DNA from: Shinisaurus crocodilurus
Lineage: Eukaryota > Chordata > Lepidosauria > Squamata > Shinisauridae
DNA length: 64,000 nt
Reading direction: 5' to 3'
NCBI GenBank assembly: GCA_021292165.1
Contig: CM037876.1
Coordinates: forward strand, 288,649,938 to 288,713,937
A program made the translations under genes and the position numbers. The notes beneath the pieces were generated by a model. It was given only the letters and a program-made list of their open reading frames with translations. It was not told the origin of the DNA and ran no database searches. Below, in pieces: positions 31,165 to 41,458 of this stretch (its first letter is position 1; each line of letters starts with the position of its first letter).

Positions 31165-31545
31165 GGGGCTCACAGGGATACAATGCAAACTTTTTAAAAA
31201 AATCAGCAGGGATGCTGACATCCTCTGCCTCTCCCCCGCCACCCCAGAATTCCCTGTTCCCTCTGAACTACTTAGCTGCAATCCTCACAGTAGCTGGGGG
31301 GGAAGTGTATTTTCCCAGCAATAATGCACTGTTCCTTGTTGTACCTATTTTGGGGTGGCTTGCTCTTGAATGGGCAATTAAGACCCATTAGCTTTACTAG
31401 GCCTGCTCCTAGCAGATGAAACTGGTTTGTTGATATGGATCAACACAGCTGCTTGCGATTTTGGACTCTTCTTAGGGTCATTCATGGCCATGGAGAATGC
31501 CAGGATAAGCGCGCCTGCACTTCAAAATTTACTGCCAGTCACACA
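31165..31545 (+). repeat. Unclassified dispersed repeat, family K, copy 1
   Basis: It aligns by eye with 62360-62720: GGCTCACAGGGATACA, TTCCCTGTTCCCTCTGA, TAGCTGCAATCCTCA, GGGCAATTAAGACCCATTAG and TATGGATCAACACAGCTG come in the same order. Not an obvious LTR, LINE or TIR element. Confidence 0.55.
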
Positions 31546-32024
31546 CACACCACCAATCGGTCCCATAGAGAAGTTTTGATTGACATTCTCTCCTTCCCTA
31601 TGAAAGAGGCAGAAAAAACTGTTCCTCTTTCACAGGGAGTGAAGCATTTCCAAAAACATGTACCGGTAGTTCCTGAAAACAGCACCAATTTTGACACACA
31701 CACCCCGCTTCCTTCCTTCCTTCCTTCCTTCCTTTTTTTTTTTTTTTAAGGCACTATGGTTTAAATAGGCAGGGCACTCTGGACATCAAGGCAGGTGTGT
31801 CAAACATCAGGTCCTAAAGGGGGCCCCCATGTGCCCCACTTCATTTCACATCAACTATTAAACCACCTCCAGGAAGCAAATGCCAAGTGCGTGCATGGGG
31901 AGACTGAGTGGGAGGTTTTTGCAAACTTGTTTCTGTAGCTGATTTCTTAGATATCAGGTGTGTTTCTGGGATCCCCAGAAGCTCAACAAAACATGAGTGG
32001 AGATATGCATGAAAAACAACAATA
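31546..32024. other. Stretch with no recognised gene
   Basis: Holds a (TTCC)n T-run at 31711-31748. Nothing coding seen. Confidence 0.35.
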
Positions 32025-32120
32025 GTGTAACCCTATCCTATGTGTGCTTACTCAGATGTAAGCCACACTGTATTCAATGGGGCTTACTCCTAGGAAATTG
32101 TGCATAGGATTGCAGCCTAG
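32025..32120. mobile_element. Short palindromic repeat, family L
   Basis: CCTATCCTATGTGTGCTTAC and a complementary right end (GTGCATAGGATTGCAG), with GGGGCTTACTCC inside. Confidence 0.5.
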
Positions 32121-32549
32121 TTTTTCCAGGTGTTAATAAAGTGGAATGGGACATATGAAACTGCTCAGTGCCTAGTAAGACCAGGGGTGCAGCTAGGGAT
32201 GGACCTTGGGGCTGAGGTTCCTCTGTTCCTAACCTGACCTGCACCTCTAGAAGTAATTAGGCAGATCGGAACACAGTTATCCTCCGGTTCTTCTCGCACT
32301 CCTCCAAATTCTGTAATATGCAGTTCTCGGCTCAAAAAATGTACCAACAATGTGTATTAAACTATATATTTGGGGTTAAAAACTTAAAATACATACAAAA
32401 ATGCATAATTTGTGAAAAGATAGGTTAAAAAATAACCTGCTTGAGGGGGGGGGGTTAAATAATTTTTTAAAAAGTGCCTTGATGCAGAAACAGGATGGAA
32501 TGAACTTACAAATGAAACATGCAAAACTGACACAGAGCAGAAATAGACT
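32121..32549. other. Stretch with no recognised gene
   Basis: AT-rich, no element recognised. Confidence 0.3.
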
Positions 32550-32650
32550 AAGGGCACAATCCGGGAAAAAAGGCCTACAAAGGCCTGGCTGGGCCATGCT
32601 GGGAGTTGTAGGCCTTTTTCTGTCTAAACTTGAATAAGATTGCGCCTTAA
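32550..32650. mobile_element. Palindromic MITE
   Basis: GGGCACAATCC...GGCCTACAAAGGCC and GGAGTTGTAGGCCTTTTTC...GATTGCGCC are inverted; same family as 41096-41188 and 56668-57528. Confidence 0.5.
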
Positions 32651-33060
32651 GGGAGTGATCCTATGGCCCCTAGACATCATCATACTTCAGGTTCCCAGCT
32701 CCAGGGTCAGAAACAGGGCTCAGACCTCGGAGCTGGGAATCCCGCAGTCCGATCCCCCTCTTCCCTCACAGCTGGCACAGAAAGAACCGTGCTGGCTGCC
32801 TCTCTGAGGTCGGAAACTCGACCTTGGGGGGGGACAGAGGGCGTTCTGGGGGCGGGGAGGGGACTACAGAGGCCAGACTATGAGCTATCATCATGTGCCC
32901 TCTGCAGCCTCCTTCCCTCCCACTCCGAGGCTGTCTAGCGAAAATGGCTGTCTAGCGAAAATGCAGAGCGGGAGATGCAGGGAGGCCGATATCGCTTCTG
33001 CCACTCCTCCCGCTCTTCATCGGATACACAGTTCGGGGGCTTACGAGCACTGAAGGCAGA
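32651..33060. repeat. Non-autonomous DNA repeat, family I
   Basis: GTGATCCTATGGCCCCTAGA start, GGTTCCCAGCTCC and the GC-rich part with GGGGCGGGGAGGGGA. Confidence 0.5.
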
Positions 33061-33265
33061 ATCCACAGAACTGCACCCATATCTGTTCCATTTCTACTCA
33101 GCTGATGGGAGCTCAAATTTCCAAGGTGTCTTGTTGATTTGGTCAACCAGACACACAACTGGCACATTGCTGAATTAATTGCTCAATTGCTTCCATCAAC
33201 AGCTAATGCGAATCAATTTTTCAATGTTTTCCTCAATTTTGAGTCACAATTAAGGTCTCCGTTAG

Positions 33266-34641
33266 CAGGGCCGGTGCAAGGCAGTTTGGTGCCCTAGGCA
33301 AGATCAGATATTTAGTGCCCCCCTTCCCACTTGAGCCCTCCCTCCAGCCCTATGCCCATTATGAAATAAATTTCCCTCCCTGGGAACTGCCGAGCCCCAT
33401 AGAAAAACTTTGTGGACTTTGAGACTTTTCCTTTGAGGCAACATCAGTCCAGCTATGCCAGGAACTCCCAAGGGCCTTCTCCTACTCCATATATATGTAA
33501 AAGCCTGTCTCCTCCTGTGGGCAGCACAAGGGATATGAAAAAAGGATGTGAGAGAGGTGTGGTGGTGCTACCTGTGAGGAAAAGAGACAAAAGGGCATCT
33601 TGCAGCCTGTCCTACCTCGCAGGGTGGAGGTGCAGAGACACCGGTTTGACTCATACACCTTCTGGGTTGTGGGGGGTGAGGGAATGCATGTAGCAGAAAC
33701 ATAGCAAAGAGAGAGGCCATGGATCATCTGGTTCAAATTTCTGCTTCCCCTCCTCTCTCTATCACTTTGTTCCAATATTTCTTTATCATTTCTTTACATT
33801 TCTTTAATGTATATTATCCTGTCTTTCCCTTTACCAGCCTAGTGCTCAAGGCAGACAACAATATTCAAAGTACAGTAAAGCAAACATCAACAGCTCAGGG
33901 CACAATCCTAAACACGTTGAGGCAGAAAAAAGCCCCGCAACTTCCAGCTTTCACCAGCCAGCATGGCTGGCTGTTGGAATGCTGGGAGTTACGGGGCTTT
34001 TTTCTGCCTCAACGTGCGTAGGATTGCACATGGCTGGCTGGGGAATGCTGGGAGTTGTAGGACTTCCCCCCCCCCCCATCCAAACACGCGTAGGATTGCA
34101 TTATAAAAGCATTTAAAACCAAAACACAGAAACAGCATGGTAAATAATTAAAACATTGGAGCCCCAGCTAGCTTAAAATACCTTTCCCTCCCTCCTTGGT
34201 TGCTGGAAATAACTGCGTTTCAGGGGATGTTGAGCTGAGGAACCTGAGGTGCGCGCCGGAGGGAGGGAAGGCGAAGGAGGTGTTTGCAGGTGCATCCTTC
34301 CCGCCTCCCACCAGCCTCCCATTATTGGCCCCTGCCCGCCTCCGCCTTCTCCAGCCTGTCGCCTTCTCTGCCTCTTTTGATGCTGGTTGTGAGGAGGAGC
34401 CTGTCTGAAGCTTCAGCGTAACGGCGGCGAGGCTTGGAGATCAAGCCCTGAGGTGGAGGAGAGAGAGGGAGGGACGCGCTTCTTTCGCCTCCTCTTCCCC
34501 GCCACAGGACATGATTGGTAAAACAAACTTGGTAAAATACGCATTTTAGCGCTGTATTTTTTTTCAAGGCGTTTCTGGCGCCCCCTTTAGCCCGGCGCCC
34601 TAGGCAGCTGCCTAGTTCGCCTAATGGTAGCACCGGCCCTG
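33266..34641. mobile_element. hAT element, long form of the 164-bp MITE (1376 bp)
   Basis: The first ~72 bases and last ~95 bases equal the two 164-bp MITEs. The ends are CAGGGCCGGTGC and GCACCGGCCCTG. Flanks TCCGTTAG (33258-33265) and TCCTTTAG (34642-34649) agree at 7 of 8. The ~1.2 kb interior includes other repeats (a LINE-like tail near 33790, a hairpin MITE at 33895-34100) and a GC-rich part (34200-34500). No transposase domain is recognisable in any frame. Confidence 0.85.
33895..34105. mobile_element. Palindromic MITE nested in the long hAT
   Basis: GGCACAATCCTAAACACG, TTGAGGCAGAAAAAAGCCCC and the complement ending GCGTAGGATTGCA form a strong hairpin, followed by a second partial copy ending near 34105. 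Confidence 0.6.
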
Positions 34642-35040
34642 TCCTTTAGATGTTCTCCCAGTTGTGTGTCGGACTTGTGCTTATCCACAAAAAGCTCCTG
34701 CGTGGCTGGGAAAATATTTAAAACCTTTTTTGGCCAGTAGGCAGATTTGGGATTTTGAGAGACTGCTGTAGGCACTCTCGCAAAATGGCTGCCATGGGGC
34801 CTTGCCTGTTCAAACAATGGGTGCCATGGTGAACACGGCTGGTGACAAAACACTCATTTCCCAGAAGCCAAACTGGTGAGACTAAATGGAATGTAACGTG
34901 CCCAAGAGCCTCAGGACACAGCAGAGGAGGGGTTTGGGGGCCAAAACACAAAGCTGCTCTTTTGAACCCACATAAAGATTGTGCCAGAGGGCATAACTTT
35001 GTTTAGCAGCAAGCCAACCTCCCAGTTAAATATTTATTTA
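34642..35040. other. Stretch with no recognised gene
   Basis: No element recognised beyond the TSD at its left edge and a TTTA run at 35030. Confidence 0.3.
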
Positions 35041-35057
35041 TTTATTTATTTGTACTA

Positions 35058-35309
35058 CAGACAGTCCCCAGGTTACGAACGAGTTCCGTTCTTAAGAATG
35101 TCTTTAAGTCGGATTTGTATGTAAGTCGGAACAGCATAGCATTCTATACGTTAAAATCGGCATTTACGCAAATTGCATAAATTACGCAAATTGCGTAGTA
35201 TACTACACTATGTGCTCTATGTAAACGACGTAGCACCGGGGAACCCGGAAGTCCGTTCTTAAGTGTGGGTTGTCTGTAAGTCGGACGTTCTTAACTTGGG
35301 GACTGTCTG
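35058..35309. mobile_element. TA-flanked MITE (mariner/Tigger-like), 252 bp
   Basis: Terminal repeats CAGACAGTCCCCAGGTTACG and the complement of TAACTTGGGGACTGTCTG, with TA dinucleotides on both sides (35056-35057, 35310-35311), the Tc1/mariner signature. Its centre contains ATTTACGCAAATTGCATAAA and AACCCGGAAGTCC, resembling the palindromic-core family. Confidence 0.8.
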
Positions 35310-35324
35310 TATTTCTATACCACT

Positions 35325-35790
35325 AAGGGCGCCATCCTATGTCCCTCCAACCTTGTCTGGGGGGGGCAATAGGAATTGCCATAGAAGGCCCTGTGACCTT
35401 GGAAATCTCTTCCGAGGTCGCAGCGCCCCAAAGCAGCCGCCCCACCCCTCATAGCCAGCATGGTTCTTTCCACACCACAAGGAAACCGGAAGGAATTGAG
35501 CATGGAAGACTGTGCTAAGTTCCTCCTGGGGGGGGGGTTCCTGGGGGCAGGAAGGGGAGGGGCAAGGATCCGGATCCCGAGGAATCCAGGTGGCGCCTCA
35601 GCCTCTCCTCCTTGCAAGGAGAGAAAGATCATCTAGATGGCCAAAATCGTCCATCTGGATGTTTTTCAGGGTGAGGCGGGCATGGAGGATATCCTATCTT
35701 CTGTGCTCCTCCCACCACGCATAGGATGCCCACAATTCTCCGGGTTCAGGGGGTTGTGGGCACCCTCATAGGACTGCGCTGTATTATTAT
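35325..35790. repeat. Non-autonomous DNA repeat, family I
   Basis: GCGCCATCCTATGTCCC start, GGGGGCAGGAAGGGGAGG middle and CATAGGATGCCCACAATTCT end as in other copies. Confidence 0.45.
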
Positions 35791-36149
35791 TATTTTTTTA
35801 AAACCCTAAGCGGTTTTCATATAAACATTAAAATCCCTATTAAAATCACATTTAGACTACAATTCTAAAACAATTCAATTATTACAACAACAACACCAAC
35901 AACAACACAGAGCAGTGCAGGAGTGGTAAAATGGAACAGCATGGCCAATTTAACAATGAGCCAGGGAAAGCCTGGGTGAACAGGTGCATCTTCAGGAGGC
36001 GTTTGAAAGATGCCAAATTTTAAAAAATAAGAAATGAAACAAAAATCAGAAGGGGGCAGGGAGAGCCTAGTGGCCACCAAGAGAAAAAAAAAAACCCATA
36101 GGCACAGTGGTGCCCACAGGCCCATGTTGGGGATCCCAGGTTTAAATGA
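35791..36149 (-). repeat. Probable LINE 3' region
   Basis: AAGCGGTTTTCATATAAAC and GCATCTTCAGGAGGCGTTTG resemble the complement of an L2-like 3' UTR and last codons. CAACAACAACACC runs inside. Weak call. Confidence 0.4.
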
Positions 36150-36157
36150 CCCATAGG

Positions 36158-36433
36158 CAGGGCTGGCCCTACCATTGGGCAGAGAGAGGTGGTCACCTCA
36201 AGCAGCAGATGCTGGAAGGTGGCCGCAAGATGCTGGAGTAAAGAGCCGTGTGCCAGGCAGCCTGTCCCGCCCCCCCGCCCCCGCTGCCTTCAGGAGTGGT
36301 GAAGGATGCTCACCCATCCCCAGTGTTGAAGAAAGATCCAACTGCCCGTTCAGTAAGTGTTTGTGCAAGGAATGGAGAAGGGGCACCATCTTGTTCTTCA
36401 CCTCAGGCAGCAAAATGTCTTGGGCCAGCTCTG
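36158..36433. mobile_element. hAT-like MITE, family G (276 bp)
   Basis: Ends CAGGGCTGGCCCTACCATTG and CTTGGGCCAGCTCTG. Octamers CCCATAGG and TCCATTGG match at 6 of 8. Confidence 0.65.
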
Positions 36434-36502
36434 TCCATTGGCAGGGGCCTACTGTGTGGTTCTTTCCCCACAGAACTGATTACACACTGGGAAGGGGGTT
36501 GC

Positions 36503-36757
36503 CAGGGCCAGCACTATCATTAGGCAGAGTGAGGCAGCTGCCTCGGATGGCAGATGCTGGAGTGTGGTGGCCGGGTGTTGAAGGACATAGCCTGCCTGGC
36601 ACTCCCTAAACTAGCTCGCTTCACTCAGGTGCACGGAAGGATGCCAGAGTTCAAGTAAGCTTCAGCTACCAGTCCAGTTGGCTTCTGTCTGTACATGGAG
36701 TGGGGAGGTGCCATCTTGTCCTTCTGCTCAGGCAGCAAAATGTTCCTGCTTGGCCCT

Positions 36758-36758
<1 letters not shown>
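36503..36758. mobile_element. hAT-like MITE, family G, second copy
   Basis: Ends CAGGGCCAGCACTATCATTA and GCTTGGCCCTG. It shares GCCATCTTGTCCTTCTGCTC and CAGGCAGCAAAATG with 14290 and 36158. A (GT)n run follows directly. Confidence 0.6.

Positions 36759-36791
<33 letters not shown>
36759..36791. repeat. (GT)n microsatellite
   Basis: About 16 units. Confidence 0.95.
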
Positions 36792-36792
<1 letters not shown>

Positions 36793-36865
36793 CAGTTCCA
36801 TGGAAAAGACCCCCATGAGGCTGGATGGCTGTTTTCAGGGATGCTATACCTGCATCCTGCATTGC

Positions 36866-36932
36866 AGCACCAGCACTGAGCAGGGGGGTTGGACTAGATA
36901 ACCTCCAAGGTCCGTTCCAACTCTGTGATCAC
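36866..36932 (+). mobile_element. CR1 3' end fragment
   Basis: CACTGAGCAGGGGGGTTGGA then CTAGATAACCTCCAAGG and CGTTCCAACTCTGTGATC. Confidence 0.75.
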
Positions 36933-37260
36933 CCCCTGCCCATGCAGTTGGGACCTTTAAACATTCTCACCAGCGCACAGGAACAGCTCATGGGTAAGCA
37001 GCTACGACGTGACTGAGAGAACATCCAAAGGGTACAGTGTTTACCATTACTACTGTGTACAGTGCAAAGCTTTATGTTCTCAAAATATTTTCTGAGATGC
37101 ATTTTTGTTTTTCAGATTATGTTCTAGCTAAGAACATAGCTGTAAGTAGCAGCTGATGGCAGCATTTGCTTCTCTGTGTGTCCTTGGCACTGGCAACTTT
37201 TTTTCAGTTTGGGATTTAACAAGGTTCTTTTTTGCTACTGAATTAACACTTCAAGCTTTA
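36933..37260. other. Stretch with no recognised gene
   Basis: Nothing identifiable. Confidence 0.3.
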
Positions 37261-37314
37261 AAAAAAAAGAAAAAGAAAGAAAGAAAGAAAGAAAGAAAGA
37301 AAAAGAAAAGAAAA
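37261..37314. repeat. (AAAG)n microsatellite
   Basis: A-rich tract with about nine AAAG units. Confidence 0.9.
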
Positions 37315-37334
37315 CAGGGCCCTAGTTTCTTTAT

Positions 37335-37430
37335 GCAGCCTGATCCTGTGCATGTTGAACTGAAAGTAAGTTCCTTTGAGTCAAATGGGGCTTACTCCCA
37401 AGTAGGCGTGCATAGGATTGTAGCTGCAGG
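37335..37430. mobile_element. Short palindromic repeat, family L
   Basis: CCTGATCCTGTGCATGTTGA at left, GTGCATAGGATTGTAG at right, and GGGGCTTACTCCCAAG inside. Confidence 0.45.
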
Positions 37431-38160
37431 ATCCCATGTTTTCCTCATACCCTCCTGGCCTCATTGCTACACCTGTGAGGTTTTCTAGAACATGGGTTAC
37501 CCATGAGTGCACAATAGGGTTGCCATTTTTTTCTTGTGGGAGTCTCCATGTGCATTTAACAGCTGGAGGAGAAGTGGAAATTCAGCAGGTGAAACATTTA
37601 CTATCTGCTAAAACTTCCTGCTGGAAGATTTGCCAGTTGAATTTCTGCTCTTCACACAGATGTTGGAAGTAGCACAAGCAGCCTTACAAACTTGTACTGA
37701 CTGGTCAAAGAGGCTCTGTGATTGCAAAGAAGTTCAATAACACACAGCTAAGAAATAGGGCTGCCAACTGATCCGAAAAAGCTGTGTCTTGCTCTTGGGC
37801 TTTTAACTTTAGTTTGGGGTGTGTGTATAACAGCAGCTGCTAATGTCTGTTTTTAAAAGCACTGCTATGGTGTCTTTTTAAAAGTTGGCAACCCTACCAA
37901 GTAAACAGAGAAATGGGACCGACAGCACCCACTGCTCTCCATTTGGGCATCCCTTTGGTACCCAAACAAAGAACATCTGGGGCAAAATGCTTCAAGTTTT
38001 TCAGATGGGCTTGAAATGAGCTGGCACCTTGGCTTGCACTTGAAAAAGTTGTGGGGGTGATGAAATTTGAGATTACAAAGTAATCATTTATTAAGATGCT
38101 CAGGAGAGATGTGCAAGGGGAGCTTATCCCACAGAGCACTGAACGCCCTCAATTCTCACA
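37431..38160. other. Stretch with no recognised gene
   Basis: No element or exon recognised. Confidence 0.3.
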
Positions 38161-38690
38161 GCGTTGGCAGTGCCAGAAGTAATTAATTAGCACATTACAG
38201 AAGCTTGCTTGACACCATGTTGGACCAGTCTCAACAGGCATTATCTGATGATTTGCAAAACAAGGCAAAGCTTTCTGTGTAATAATTTCTTAAAAGGCCA
38301 GGTCTGGTGGTGGTGTAAACCAAGGCTAGCCTTCCCTCCATTCGAATGGGGCAGGAATAAGGACCCAACATGAGGATCAGGCTCGCCTCTGTTCGCTCTA
38401 GCTTGACTATCAGCTACCAGTTCTGCATGCTTAATAAATCCACAATCGCAGACGATCAGGCAAATTGTTCTGAAATTTCAGCATGTTTTCTGTCCCCAGG
38501 CTATTAATTGTGATGACACATTTCACAGATAAGGGGGCTTTAATTTTCGGTGGGTAGTTTCATCCCTCTGCGGATGAGAGATACATAACAGAAACTTGCT
38601 TTGATTAGCAAACTGAAGAGACCCCAGGAAAAAAAAAGGCACAAAGGAGAGCATGAGTTCCTAGGCTCTGGGAGTGTAGCAACTCCCGTT
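38161..38690. other. Repeat-poor block, candidate conserved non-coding element
   Basis: About 500 bases without repeat signatures and with several homeodomain-type cores (GTAATTAATTAGCACAT, GGCTATTAATTGTGATGA, GCTTTAATTTTCGG, CTTTGATTAGCAAAC). This composition is common in vertebrate developmental enhancers, but conservation is not tested here. Confidence 0.35.
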
Positions 38691-38990
38691 ATCTCTTAAA
38701 GAAGAGAGGCAGAAGCAGTGATCAAATTACAAAGTAGGGAACAGAAGATTCCGGGGAATTCATAGACCTGAGCCCTGTGAGTTAGACAAAAGAACGAAAG
38801 ATTCCCGTTTTGCGTCCATGTACTATTCGTCATTTCTTTGAAGCATGCTTTCCTCTCTTTGTGACCAGCCAGCACTGAAGTGCAGAGGTGGTCCAACTTC
38901 AAAATTATGAAATGTCCTAAAAACAAGCTAGCTGTCGACTTCCTGACTCTTGACAATGAAATGAGAAGTGCCTCAGGCCCTGATGGTCCC
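38691..38990. other. Stretch with no recognised gene
   Basis: Repeat-poor continuation of the preceding block; no exon recognised. Confidence 0.3.
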
Positions 38991-38996
38991 CCTTGT

Positions 38997-39625
38997 AGGA
39001 TGGCTGTGTGTCCTACTTTACAGAGGACAGTCCTCTATTCAAAGGGCTGCCAGAGCACAGTCCTCTTTCTGAAGGTGTCCTCTATTTGAGGGGGTTGTAC
39101 AGTTCAAATCCAATTTACAAATAAAGAACCATCAGTGTTGATGCCAATGGAGACTTTCTCCCTTTTCCTTTTAACCCCCGCCCCCGCAATGGTGGTGGGG
39201 GATTTCAGGGGAGAAAATGGGGGAAGGTTTAACCCTCGCCTCCAGGATTATGGTAGTCCCAATCCAAATTGGGGCCACACATGCTTACACTAGAGTAAAA
39301 AATAAGAGAAGCCTCAACTACACACTACACAGTTAGCGTAACATGTAGTTTGGCTCTCAAACTGCTCCTTGACTTCACACAGACATCTACATTATGAGAT
39401 CCTTAGCTGGGATGGGTGGAGGAAGGTCTGCACCCTTCTTTGATTTTTCTTCCTATTCAGAACTTTCCCCCAAATGGCTCTGTATCAAGAAGCAACTGAC
39501 AATATTACTTGCCTAACAAAGGGATGTACCAGGCCAGATCGGGCCAACCCCTCCCTCCCCAGCTTACAAAGAACCCAGTGAGAGGGGACAACAGGAGGCC
39601 TTGAAGTTGCCCATCAACAGCTTAC
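38997..39625. repeat. Dispersed repeat pieces, family M
   Basis: GTGTCCTACTTTACAGAGGA then CAGTCCTCTATTCAAAGG, and later CTTGAAGTTGCCCATCAACA, also occur in this order at 43091-43250. Unclassified. Confidence 0.4.
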
Positions 39626-39732
39626 AACAATATTTATATCCCATATTTCTTCCATCGTAAGGCTCAAGTTGGTGTATCTATGTACATGCCCTCCCATCCA
39701 ACCCGAGACAGACTCAGACCTATGTACTATTA

Positions 39733-39912
39733 TTACTTTTACATTTATATCCCACCTTTTTCCCTCATGGAAGGAACCCAAGACAGCTTACATGGTCCTC
39801 CTCCTCTCCATTTTATCCTCACAACAACCCTGTGAGGTAGGTTAGGCTGAGAGTCAGTGACTGGCCCAAAGTCACCCAGTGAGCTTCACAGCTGAGCAGG
39901 GACTAGAACCCC
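39733..39912 (-). mobile_element. tRNA-derived SINE, Sauria type, head missing
   Basis: The tail and body (GTCAGTGACTGGCCCAAAGT in plus) are present to CTAGAACCCCC; the tRNA-like head is gone. Confidence 0.8.
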
Positions 39913-40084
39913 CTTTCCCCCTTTCTTTGCTGACAACTGGCCCAAAAGCAAAAATGAACAAACAAAAAACCCATAGCCAGGCTCCTTTTTTCTGATCAGT
40001 TGGCAACCCTGTATAGCAGAAAACCAACCTCCCAGTTTCTTTGCAAGTCTCACCTGCTTTTTGGACTATGGTGACGCTTGCCTT

Positions 40085-41078
40085 CAGGGATGGGGACTCG
40101 GACTCGACTCGTGAGTCGGACTGAGTCCCCCCTCTGACTCGACTCGGACTCGAGTCCCAATATTTTTAATGGGACTCGAGACCAAGGACTCTTCAACATC
40201 CCTGGGCTGTGCCAGAAGGAGTGGAGAGGAGCGTGATTGCCGGCGAAGAGCGCATGGAAGCGAGGTGTGACGCTGCTCGGCCACTATGGACGGCTACCAG
40301 GAGTGCAGCCCCAACAGTGTGTCAAGATTTATTTTGATTGATGTGTTGCGTACTTGGGAGAGGCAGAAGAAGGACCTGAGATTACTCTGTGTGGCTGCTC
40401 TGAGTGTGTTTCTGGTTCCAGCAAGTTCATCACCAGTGGAGCGGGTGTTCAGTGAGGGTGGAATTGTGATGAGATCTCACCGTTCCAGAATGGGGGCCAA
40501 ACATTTAGAAAAAATCATGTTCCTCAAATGCAACATGGATAAGTTTTAGGAAGTACAGCAAGTTTATTTTTTAAAATCATTTTTCTAAAATGCAACCTTT
40601 CAGACATTTTGGGTTTGGCTGCCTCTGCCTGCCTGTCTGGGGTTCCCAGCCTCCTCTGCCTGCCTGGTCTCTTCTTGACCAGTTCAACAGTTGAATTGTC
40701 CAAGACAAAGGCCTCTGCCTGCCTGCTTTGGGGTTCCCTGCCTCCTCTGCCTGCCTGGTTATTTTGGTTTTTCTGCCTGGTCTGTTCTTTTTTTGCTATA
40801 AAAATTATAGCAAAATCAGTGGCAGAGTTTTGAAATAAAAAGGCACACTTGTGCCTAGAATTTATTTAAACCACACATCTGAAGTAGCCTTATTTTGTTG
40901 GGAAAAAACCCCATTGATTTTAATAGGGACTCGTGAAGTCAGCTTTGGGAGTGACTCGTGACTCGTGACTCTTGAGTCACCATTTTGGACCAAGGACTCG
41001 GACTCGGACTCGAGACTCGGGTCCAAAGACTCGTGACTCGACTCGTGACTCGAGACCAAGGACTCTTCAACATCCCTG
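40085..41078 (+). mobile_element. hAT transposon, internally deleted, copy 2 (994 bp)
   Basis: Same ends (CAGGGATGGGGACTCGG, CAACATCCCTG), the same ACTCG-rich subterminal regions, and perfect 8-bp TSDs CTTGCCTT (40077-40084, 41079-41086). Compared with copy 1 it lacks one ACTCG block at left and carries small insertions at right. Confidence 0.93.
40286..40549 (+). pseudogene. hAT transposase C-terminal dimerisation domain (87 aa)
   Basis: Identical in amino-acid sequence to the frame at 20011-20274: hATC core with VPASSSPVERVFSEGG. No catalytic domain. The gene was already truncated when this copy inserted, since both copies share the same limits. Confidence 0.9.
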
Positions 41079-41095
41079 CTTGCCTTAGACACCTT

Positions 41096-41188
41096 TCGGC
41101 ACAATCCTATGCATGTTTAGACATCAGAAAGGCCTACAAAAAGGCCTCCCAGTCCCAGCATGCCCCAGCCATGCATAGGATTGCTCCC
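41096..41188. mobile_element. Palindromic MITE
   Basis: GGCACAATCCTATGCATGTT at left and CATGCATAGGATTGCTCCC at right, with AAAGGCCTACAAAAAGGCCT inside. Confidence 0.55.
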
Positions 41189-41189
41189 T

Positions 41190-41417
41190 TAGTTGCAGCT
41201 AGTCTGGACTACTGCAACTGCAAAGTGGTCTCCATGGTTCCTATTTTTGAAATCAAAATATGGAACTAGATTTTGGAAACTTTTGGAAACATCCACTAGT
41301 ATAAAATGCTGTTGTTTAAAAAACTGGGGATATCGGAGCACGGGCCTCCCCTTTTGTATCAACTTTGTTGGCTTTGTTGGTCTGTTTCCAGGCTCAATTC
41401 AAAGTGCTGGTTATTAC
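41190..41417 (+). pseudogene. L2-like ORF2 fragment
   Basis: Pieces in shifting frames match the end of L2 ORF2: LVAASLDYCNCKVV, then GPPLLYQLCWLCW and SRLNSKCWL-like readings (the conserved LDYCNxL and LxxLHWLPV region). It ends where the next LINE's ATT tail starts. Confidence 0.55.

Positions 41418-41458
<41 letters not shown>

Noticed and set aside
34196..34500. GC-rich region as a TUNAR first exon/CpG promoter
   Set aside because: It lies inside the long hAT element bounded by TSDs; there is no donor site I can defend and no independent evidence.
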